From Pseudevernia furfuracea (lineage: Eukaryota > Ascomycota > Lecanoromycetes > Lecanorales > Parmeliaceae), in NCBI GenBank assembly GCA_022315425.1, contig JAIUPT010000034.1:1-64000 (forward strand): a stretch of DNA of 64,000 nt. Direction: 5' to 3'. Every line of letters begins with the position of its first letter. Position 1 is the first letter of the stretch. The notes below the pieces were generated by a model that was given only the letters and a program-made list of their open reading frames with translations, was not told the DNA's origin and did not search any database. Below, one piece after another: positions 55,426 to 64,000 of this stretch. Both the position numbers and the translations under genes were made by a program.

Positions 55426-57846
55426 CTTGGAGATGGATCTCAGAAGATGCTTGTGGACAAAGACTTGGAGGTTCGAATAAGAGGGGAAAGTCGGAAGACA
55501 TGACGCGGGGGTAGGGCAACATTAAAGCTTTCAAGCCAAAGCGCAAGAAGCATGATGGGAAAATCTGGGGATAAGATTAGGCTCAAACGAATCTTTTCCC
55601 CGAATGGTGCGGTAAAGCACGAGGGTATGCAATGCAAGTGGGCCGTTGGGGTTTTGCGGGACCTGGTCACCTGGGTGTTTCATATGCGACAGGTTCAGGA
55701 ATTACATAGGAAATAATGTAACATCGGCGGTTAGGTACCGATTGTTGTATCGTTGGTGGGCTCGATCTCAGGAACGATCATCAAATGGCTTGCTGCTAGC
55801 TCCGAAGTGGTCATAGTTTATATGAAATATAGGCGCCATTGGCGCGGCTGAAGCACGCTGTCCCGTTGGCTTGACTATCTTGCGGGAAAAGGAGACAGGT
55901 GCAGCAGGAGGATGCATTTGATCATTGCTACCAATTAGAACTCGACGAGAGGGTGGAAGCCTCCGTGACATTCGCGGACACCTTTTGATCAACCTTGAAA
56001 TCATCACTACTATTAAATAATAATGTGGTCCAAGCGACAGATGTAAAATTTTCACTGCTGAGCGCCGAGGCAAGACCCTGAAAAACACCCTTGTCCATGG
56101 TCCCCGCCAAACAAGCATGCTTGATCGCAGACATGGAGCTGTAATCCTGTCCGCCATATTTGCCTGCCACGCTGAATCACATTGACTGTTCTGGCTTATA
56201 GCCGGGCAATGGAAAAGGTGACACGCCTTTGAAGAAATAGACCATGAGGCTTCACGGAGTAAAGCGGCACCGCAAGGACGTTCATCGGCCCCTGCTTCAT
56301 TCCCAAGTTCAAGGTGGTTCAACTAGGCCATCATACCCATGTTTTTCTGGACAATTTAGCCTTTGATTTCTTGGTTTCGGAGTCCTGTTTGCGTGCTTCG
56401 TCAGAAGTCCTAATATGGACTGACAAGCACCAAATTTACGAGGTAGCAAACCACTGGAGCCAGGCAAATCTATGACGGGCTGGAAACGCGCCGTCACACT
56501 TTTCCCGTAATTGCTATGACTAGCTGATCCGCAGACCATAGGGAGCTAGAGTCTACTAGGCGAGCAGAGATGGAAGGACAACAAATCCCACGTGTGTTAT
56601 TCGGTCGGGCATCGACCTCGAAGGTCGGTATCCTGCTGTCTGACTGAAACTACCAGGATATCGCACTAGGAATTACTGAACAATAAGCACTAGGAGAAGC
56701 CCTCAATCCCAAGACGTCCTTCGCATTACCTTCGAGGACTGAACACTGATGTCTTGGGATAGCAAAACACACCAAAAACAGACACGTGCTCCAGCCAAGC
56801 ATTCTCCGCCCTTACTTCTAGTTTCTATTTAAATCACTGTTGCGCGTTTTCAGTTACCCACTTCGTAAAAGAAAATCTGCAGTTGGATCAATTCTCTACA
56901 ATACGGGACAGATACGAAAGTGTTGAAGGACAGGTGAATGGGGTTGCCTCGGCCTCAGAGAGCAAAATTGGCTCAGGGGGAACGTCACCACACTACCATG
57001 AGGAGAACTGCGCACCTTTCTTCTTCTTACAGCCTGTTCCACCATACGCCTAAATGAAGATTTTTTCAACAGCATGAGCTTTTCAAGAAACATTTCTGAC
57101 ACCATTCTTCGAACATAGCAAATACTACAATTTTTTAAACATGGGTTCAATGTACTTCTTTCGCGTTGGCAGCTCGCTGAGCGACGACCCTGCTTGGTGG
57201 AAGTTGAATATTTAGAGTCGGCATCGCACTCACATGACGGCTTGTCGAGACTTGAAAGGCCTACAGAGGTAACCCTCTCGAATACCGTCATGAATCAAAA
57301 GCCGATGAAGGCGAGGATCAGAGTTCTGAGAATTCGTACGCATGGATTCCGTGGCAGTCGGAAGTTTCTGGTCCAATGAATCATGATAATTGAACAACAG
57401 GAGGGGTCGTGCCCAGAGCAATGTAATCCGGCTTTATCTCTTCCCAATTTTTCAGAATTGGACGAGGTGTACGAGCTTGTGTAGAAGCATAGGAGAGTGT
57501 TTGTTCCGCTGTTCAGGGCGCTTCATCCGCAACAACGCTTGTTGTTTGATACTTGCAGCGTGTCCACTTACGCTTTGCGGCCATTGTTCGCCCACGCCGA
57601 TGGCCGTACTCCCATCTACAGCAAACATATTTCAGACGTACAAAGACCTGATCTTCTGACCATCATTCATAGTCAATTCCTGAGCTCCCAAAAGTCGTAT
57701 TTATCCTAACCTTCGAACTTTCTTTTCTGGTCTGCTTCATTGCTTCCACACTCATTCTCGATTTTACTTCCCCTATGAGCTCATAACAAGCGCTGAACAC
57801 AACAACTGCATCGATCTTCTCCGACTATTTAAGATTAGGCGATAAA
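55426..57846. other. Mostly gene-free; one possible orphan reading frame
   Basis: The only frame with protein-like composition is at 55928-56170 on the minus strand (VAGKYGGQDYSSMSAIKHAC ... LASALSSENFTSVAWTTLLF). It has no upstream start in frame and stops after about 80 residues, so it may be a gene fragment or chance. Nothing else is supported. TATTTAAATC near 56828 and a CT-rich patch do not lead to a recognisable gene. Confidence 0.4.
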
Positions 57847-58188
57847 GTGAGCGACTTGACCTTTGAGGTAGATTGCTACGGAGCAGAATCTGGCGTTAGT
57901 TTGATCAAGGAAAATTGCCAGGATGCAATGTCGCATGAGATACCAGACGTGGCCGAGAGGACTATCGTTAATTATGGAGACGGGGGTGTTGGGAGGTTCT
58001 ACTTCAATTTCCCCCAGCGCTACATAAGTGATAAGAGAGAATTCTCAAAACTTACTACACAGAAGATAAATGAAGATCTAATAGGTGATAGACGCAACAT
58101 TGTGGACGTTACCTTGGATAACATCCACAAGACAAGTCCGTATCACCGACTCGGGATCGCTCTGGCAGCCACGTTCTTGAAGGCATGA
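57847..58188 (+). pseudogene. Probable secreted-protein gene fragment
   Basis: The frame reads DLTFEVDCYGAESGVSLIKE, then CQDAMSHEIP, then GRFYFNFPQRYIS. After a possible 57-bp intron (GTGATA to AATAG, about 58030-58087) it reads DRRNIVDVTLDN and ends LGIALAATFLKA at 58188. This pattern (CYG ... C ... IP ... PxRY ... VDV) looks like a small secreted fungal protein. However, no ATG with a leader precedes it: an acceptor-like AAAG lies at 57846-57847, but no upstream exon is visible. I call it a fragment; the true 5' exon may have been missed. Confidence 0.35.
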
Positions 58189-60083
58189 TATGCTTTAGGG
58201 CACAAAGTGGTATGCTGGAAGGGTTTGGTAAGTATTGTGAACTCTGACCTTGTATCGGGATTGGTTAATTGTCACTTGAACTGGCGCCACGATATGAAGG
58301 GAAGTCTAAAAGCATACTAGCTCTACGTGGTGTGTGTGGGGTATACTGTGTCGCCCGACCTTCGAGAACCTTGTTAGAGCTTGCTGGACACCATGGCGAC
58401 TGATGCAACTGCGGTCACTTTGGGCTTTACGAAATATTCCACAGTGTGTACAGCGTACTCGAGGGTTTCAGGTGAGCAGTCCAACCCTCAATCAGACCTT
58501 CCTTTTCTCTTTCTCGTCTTCTCTCGAAGAGGTATCTGACGTGTTGCGTAGGTGCCGCTGGTGGTCTGCATATGGAGCTGAAGGGCAATCGGCATTCGGA
58601 AAGAACGGTCAGTTCTTCTTAAACTCGACGGTGATCCTAGGGCTATCCGCCTGATGGATTCCTTCATGGCTTCGTTGTAGTGTTTGCTGGTTGTTGCTAG
58701 CTATTCTAGGCATTGTAAGCCTTGGAGGAGGATTGATGCTCATCGCAAAGTGTTTCGAGGCATCCCTAAGCTTTCTCTTATCCACGCTTTGCTGTGATCA
58801 GAGCTGTGTTGCAGGACCACCTTGCTGTTCGAGAGCATGCATCAGTCTAGAAGCCTTGCCTCTCGGCGTCTGTCTTCTCCTTGAAAATAAGCATCGTATT
58901 CGATGCGAGCTGAGCCAGGCCGTCCATACCAAACCTCCAGGCCGGTCAGAGCTGCTCAGATACATCGAGCGATCCGAGCGATCAGTGAGTATGTCTAATT
59001 CAGTCCAGCGAAGGCATGACACGCTTATTATTGCACCTGACCCTAGTCTGCATACTTCCCGGGATAATTATCCAGCATCCTAAACCAATTGTGTCAGCTA
59101 GGAGCCTTGGCTAGGATGTGAAGCCATGTTGCATATCTACCAGCCTACTTCAGCTGAGCCTTTCACTAACTATTGCGTCTTAGGCGTGATGAAGCGAGGT
59201 GCCAGTATACATCAGATTGCGATGCTATGCTTCGCTTGTTCTATGCCTTCTTTCGCTCGCTTCGCATAGACTGATAGCGCATTCACCACCCTTCGGCGTT
59301 CGATAATGACAGCTTCACAACCATCTATTCGAAAAAGCAGCTCGCAAAAGTCCTTTCATTAATCTCGGCGGGTTTGCCCTGTCTTTGAATTTCGGCAAGA
59401 AGGCCGGGGAACCCCTGAGAGAATCTTGCATCGTGCGACACTACTGGTTGCATCGTGCGACACTACTGGCCCAGGGAAGCGAAATGTGATTGGTTAAGGG
59501 GCTTCTGAGTAAGCAGCGACCCGACCCCGCCGCGACTTCCTCCAATCTCTCATCCCTCTCTCTAGTCTCGACTTCTAAACATCAAGAGTATCCTCTCTTG
59601 ATGCGGAAATTTCTGAGTACCAGCTGTCTGGCATCATGATGACTGTAAGATGGGAGCTGATCCGTTCCACTACGTGTTTCAGCCCACTGGGCAAATACGC
59701 AAATTGTATCATCAACAGCTTCACTGTTTTCTCTCCACAACAATATAGGTATTGGTTCAGTAAGTTCGCCCATGTTATTGTTTCACAACATGGGGCGTGC
59801 TCTTGTCGCGAACTACGAACAGTGCTAAGGTTTTAATGTATTTAGTATTTAGTATTTAACTTCGCACGCGTCCATCTCCTCTTGTAGCCCCTAAACATAA
59901 GTATCGTCCCTTCCCTTTGTAATGAATGACAGTAGATTCTTTCACTGCTCTTTCACTGCGCTCTCAGCTCTCGTCACTATCTCCCCATAACATTCATTTA
60001 TTTGCAAATTGATTTTGCACCACACTCCTTCAGTCCTTGCAGTCCACTTCTTGAAATCATACTCAACAGAATATTCCGGCATT
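58189..60083. other. Intergenic, no gene seen; 22-bp direct repeat
   Basis: A 22-bp word (starting TTGCATCGTGCGACACTACT) is repeated exactly in tandem at 59426-59447 and 59448-59469. Open frames at 58334-58654 and 58691-59083 have no domain. A short TAGTATTTAGTATTTA repeat lies at 59841-59857. The last 150 bp form the CT-rich leader of the GH12 gene. Confidence 0.45.
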
Positions 60084-61323
60084 ATGCAACCATCAAATCT
60101 CCTACTGCTTACACTGTTAGCCTCTCCTTTGGTACTAGCTGTTCCCTGGAACCATCCTGTCCCTGGTCAATGGGGGCCCGGGGGACCTGCCAAATCCCCC
60201 ACCTCGACCTCGACAACTGCTATCGCCAGCTCAACTTTGAATAGCGCAGCCAATACTCCCGTGGTGGCCAGCTCTTCTAGTGCTGCACCTTCTCCATCAA
60301 GCAGTAGCACTTCTTCTACCTCCGGTAATTGCAGCGCAAACTCCGGCCAGGATTCTTTACTATACTCTGGACCTTTCACGTACGTACTAACAGATCGAAC
60401 GAAGTTTTCAACTCGTATCGAGAAACTTCCGAGAGCATCCGCTGGTGTTCCAAAGCACTAAAATTTTACTTGAATTTGATGCTGACCTACAATCGCATTC
60501 TCAGTATCAACAACAATCTTTGGGGCATGGCTACCGGGACTGGGTCTCAATGCCTCGATTCCGCATCCGGCGGCAACCCCGTCGCGTGGAGCACTACTTG
60601 GTCATGGAAGAACACCGCATCCGACAGTTCAGGAGAGAACTACATCAAAAGCTACGCCAATGCTTACGACCCATCTATCGCATGTCAAGCGCTGGGTGAC
60701 TACAAGAGCATCCCGACGAGTTGGACGTGGAGGTAAGTCAGCTGGCGCCAAGCTAACCCTAAAAACTCTTTTTGATCGTTTTCTTCAAGTGAAGATACAT
60801 GCTGACAATGGCATCGAACAGCTACGATGTATCTCAGACTGCCATCGTAGCCGACGTAGCCTACGATGCTTTCTTTGGCGGTGCCAAATGTGTCTCTCCT
60901 GGTCCGACCTACCCCATCGAAGTCATGGTTTGGCTAGGAGCTTATGGTGGTCTCGGTACGCGTCATTTCCATGGGTTTCGCCACAGAAGACGTGCTAACG
61001 CCTCTGTCGCCACAGGTCCCATCGGCTCCCCCGATGACGGCGGCTCCGCTACTCCAATCGGCAGTGTGGTGAGCGATGGTATAACATTCAATCTTTTTAG
61101 CGCTAAAAACACAGGCACTGGGACAACGGTCTACAGCTTTGTTGTTGCCGATGGTTCTCTGAAGAACAGCTACAGTGGTGACTTGTTGCCGTTCTTTACC
61201 TATCTAGAGAAGTTTGAAAGCGGAATGTCGAGCATGCTGCTCCAGAGTATACAGGCGGGAACCGAGGCGGTCACTGGTAGTGCTACGTTTTCGACTAGCG
61301 CATACACCATTAGTTCTAGCTGA
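60084..61323 (+). CDS. Glycoside hydrolase family 12 (endoglucanase/xyloglucanase)
   Basis: Four exons (60084-60379, 60505-60732, 60822-60955, 61016-61323) join in phase to 321 residues. A signal peptide (residues 1-19, LLLLTLLASPLVLA) is followed by a Ser/Thr/Ala-rich linker (about 35-80) and the catalytic domain. GH12 marks are NNNLWGMATGTGSQCLDS, WSTTWSWKN, the IVADVAYDAFF strand, PIEVMVWLGAYGGLGPIG with the nucleophile Glu, DGITFNLFSAKN, and AGTEAVTGSATF with the acid/base Glu. GH12 enzymes are secreted and cut beta-1,4-glucan or xyloglucan with retention of configuration. Specificity cannot be told. A Ser-rich segment before rather than after the catalytic domain, with no cellulose-binding module visible, is unusual but not unique. 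Confidence 0.93.
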
Positions 61324-63512
61324 ACTCCTAACGTGGAGAAGTGGGGATTGAGAGCGATGTATGGAAGAAAGCCTTGATGTCGTGAGTGTTGGGATGACCT
61401 CCTGATATCATTGTAGTATAATTCTCGGATAGGAATGCAGGATCATTCAAGAGTAGAACTACATTCAGCATCAACAAATCACTAGGGCTTGAAGGTTTCC
61501 CACTATACTCGCCGGTCAGTGTAATCCCAATTTGCTACCTAGACTTGAGTACGTGCAAGCAGCAGCCTTATCCCGTCTTTTTCTCTTTTCTTCTCGTTGA
61601 TTGTTTACAGAGTTGCGTATTTCTTCAGCCCTTGCCCTCCGAACAGTCAATATGTGCACAAATGACGCATCCTTTTGGTGACTTGAACCGTCAAGACTTG
61701 GAGTGGGAGACGCGGTTGCGAGAAGTCGGACTTACGGCATGATTCGACAAGATATTCCTACAAATTGATTAGTACATGAATATCCGAGCAGGTCTCATAT
61801 GGAGGCTTTTCCATTTTGTTCGCGGGGTCCAAAGGGTCTCGGATTTTCGTGCAATCGTCGCCTCGTTGGCACTAGATTGCCCCTAGGGTCTCCCACGAAA
61901 GTGACTTAGTGCTGGAAGTTCCAGGCAGTCTCCAAAATGGCTCGGTGCTCTCTCCGAACTCCATTTCGATCTCTTTGCATATACAAATTGACTCTGACGT
62001 CGCGGCTACGAACGACCTCATGATTCGATGCAGCGGAGACGTTTATCGGTATATGTTCAAGACGGTCGTGGTATTGGGGGGGCGGCATAGTTGGTGTCAG
62101 TAAGCAATCTATTGAACAGGCTTTGGGGCCTTTATAATCCAAAGGACCAAATTTTTCTAGAGGCATCGACGAAAAGATTAGGATCACTATAAAGACGCAT
62201 CAACCGAGAGTAAGGTATTTGGGCAGCTCTATGACGGTGGTGATAGAGGGTCTTACTCCGCGATTCCAGTTTCAAATGAACGCCTCGACGGCGACTACGA
62301 CGTCTGATCCCCAAGCTGCTCCCGGTGTCGAAACTTCGATTCTAAACCGGTGAAGATTTCAGCTAGCATTTTTTATACACCATCATCGTAGCGCAAGTGC
62401 TGTCCCTCAGCCAGACCGGTGTTTTTTTATTGTCCTTCTTCCAAGTTTGGGATTTCAGGTAGGTCTTGCACGTATCCAGAACGGCTGAAGACAACTGTCA
62501 AGTGGTATGATCTCTAGCGGGTGGTAGTCTCTATCGAAGCTGTGTCTGGCTGTATCCGGAAACCCGGCCTTGTCCAGAATCTGGCTTCTTTTTGTTTCCC
62601 GAGTGTTCCGAGTGCTCATACCTTGTCTGGAAGACGATCATGCTCATTTTGCCTGCAGGTGTTATTGGCAATCCCCAACTTGGATTCACCAAACGTTACG
62701 GTGGCCCGCTATAGTGAGTAGGGTATAAGAGGAGAGTGGGGACGACCACATCAAGTTCATTCATCTGGGTATCATGTTCTTGGATCAAGGACATGGACGA
62801 GGGCTGCATTGTGGTAGGAAGAAAGGGCATTAACTCCAGTAATAAATACGCAGACGGAAGACGCCAGAGCCGTGGATTATACGCGAGGAGATGAGTTGGC
62901 CCAATAGATGACATTGAATTCGATGAATCGATCCTGGAAATAGTTTACTAACGTGTACTAAGGCACGGGGACGTCTATATTGTACAAGGCAATTGTTTCT
63001 TGAGTCATCATCGATTTTCGAAATGCTCGAATCCTCTAGTGTTGGTATTGCTATCGCATAGCCATCACGACCATTTCTTTGTGCGGCGAAGACAATGGCT
63101 CATGATGAATCGCAGAATCGTTGAATACCCCGACGACACCGTTGCACCTCATGACAAAACCAATTTTGCCTGGTGCGATGACATGCCGCTAAGCCAAGCC
63201 GAGCTTGGGGTATGAGGGAACCCGTTCAGGAAGCGCTACAAGGTACTTGAAGCACTTCATGCACTCTTGCAGCTCTTATGAGCGAGCAGTTGAGTTTCTC
63301 GAAGTCAGTCTTGATTGAGTGGATTTAGAAAATCTGTGGAAGCAAGACGTCAATTTTGATTTGGCGACTATCGTTCTATGTAAGATGATCCGCGAGAATA
63401 ATGGTAGAGATAATTTCATAGAGAACTCGAGGCACTGTCACAGTTTACACCCATCCTACATGTACTGCTCTTCTCCTTCTTGCAACACCGAACACCTCGC
63501 CGCTAGCAACCT
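61324..63512. other. Intergenic, no gene seen
   Basis: I find no supported gene in 2.2 kb between the glucanase and the peroxidase. Short frames at 61545-61742, 61906-62187 (minus) and 63000-63215 show no domain. Confidence 0.45.
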
Positions 63513-64000
63513 TTAGGCCAAAGCGAAAGTCTTTTTGAGGGCAGGGATCGAAGGCGAGAAGAAATACTCGCCTCCTTTGGGCACCACCCATGTTGGTAGA
63601 GTGAGCGAAGTGCTTTGACTGCTCGGATTTGTGCCTATCATGGAACGCGCTCCTCCGGCATCCTGACCGATGATGGGGTCAATTCCTACGACCAGATCAT
63701 TCTGTGGTCCCTTGGGAGGGAAGGTAGGACTATCCGCCCAGCCTAAAGATCATTAGCCAACCGCCATCAGAGACTTGTACTACTATTAGCTCACTGTGTT
63801 GGAGGAATTGGAACCCCTGGACGATGTTACTTTGGTATGCGGCAAAGAGGAGGCCACGTCCTTGAGCAGACTTTCCCGAGGCAGCCTCAGCAGCAGAGAC
63901 TTCAGGACCAAACTGGATACCGCGACGAATAATACGGCGATTTTCAATGTTCACGCTGAAAGGCGGATCTTCGAGGTCAGCTCGAGGATTGGTCTTCCGG
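63513..64000 (-). CDS. DyP-type heme peroxidase, C-terminal part
   Basis: Minus strand; the 5' part lies beyond the right edge. The exon 64000-63795 reads NIENRRIIRRGIQFGPEVSA and RGLLFAAYQSNIVQGFQFLQ. The 52-bp intron is 63794-63743 (GTGAGC to TTTAG). The exon 63742-63513 reads GPQNDLVVGIDPIIGQ and WVVPKGGEYFFSPSIPALKK, then stops at 63513-63515. The RRRGIPFG / GLLFxxYQxNIxxGFxFLQ / VVPxGGEYFFSPS series is typical of the end of fungal dye-decolourising peroxidases. These are heme enzymes that oxidise dyes and lignin-like aromatics with hydrogen peroxide. The GxxDG motif is outside the window. Activity cannot be judged from this part; the visible part is undamaged. Confidence 0.88.

Noticed and set aside
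57194..57709. Overlapping + strand frames of 60-90 codons
   Set aside because: No domain, no leader and no splice signals linking them.

Overview
The window looks like a subtelomeric stretch of a filamentous ascomycete (Pezizomycotina) chromosome. The evidence is (CCCTAA)n telomeric repeats, genes with 47-125 bp introns carrying CTAAC/CTGAC-type branch sites, transposons damaged in the style of repeat-induced point mutation (RIP), a Tad-type LINE, a fungal Helitron, and plant-associated gene families (GH12 glucanase, DyP peroxidase, rhodopsin/SAT4-like membrane proteins, small secreted proteins). Genus cannot be told from the sequence.

Layout. (1) 1-11907 is mixed-composition DNA with no intact gene that I can recognise. 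It holds a polypurine tract, a C22 run and the decayed relic of an MFS sugar transporter (about 3860-4675). (2) 11914-12037 is a block of 20 telomeric repeats in CCCTAA orientation, as at a left chromosome end, but inside the window. It is followed by an extraordinary tract: from 11908 to 13262 the + strand contains no G at all. (3) 13264-32114 is a repeat district. Three copies of a composite unit (AT-rich module, TTA/ACT microsatellite, GCTGAGA minisatellite, conserved tail with a 19-bp inverted repeat) surround a Tad-like LINE (about 19060-30337). The LINE is split by a 6.2-kb Helitron (22249-28454, minus strand), and unit 2 carries a 1.8-kb internally deleted derivative of that Helitron (15498-17329). 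(4) 32106-39330 is a graveyard of gene fragments: a zinc-type alcohol dehydrogenase cut by a Copia retrotransposon (32149-37048, 5-bp target duplication) and truncated at the repeat district, next to a fragment of a PDR/ABCG transporter. (5) 41379-64000 is ordinary gene-rich chromosome: two rhodopsin/SAT4-type membrane proteins, a cysteine-rich secreted protein, three other predicted secreted proteins, a DHA1-type MFS transporter, a 1000-bp MITE, a GH12 glycoside hydrolase, and the 3' end of a DyP peroxidase.

How it fits together. Reading from the telomere block rightwards gives a conventional chromosome end: telomere, degenerate subtelomere, nested transposons, broken genes, then living genes of secretion, transport and plant-polymer attack. 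The part left of the telomere block does not fit that order, so either the block is interstitial (fusion or translocation) or the contig is misjoined. The most unusual signals are the G-free tract and the inverted repeat in the unit tails, whose 3-base core differs between copies while the two arms always stay exactly complementary.
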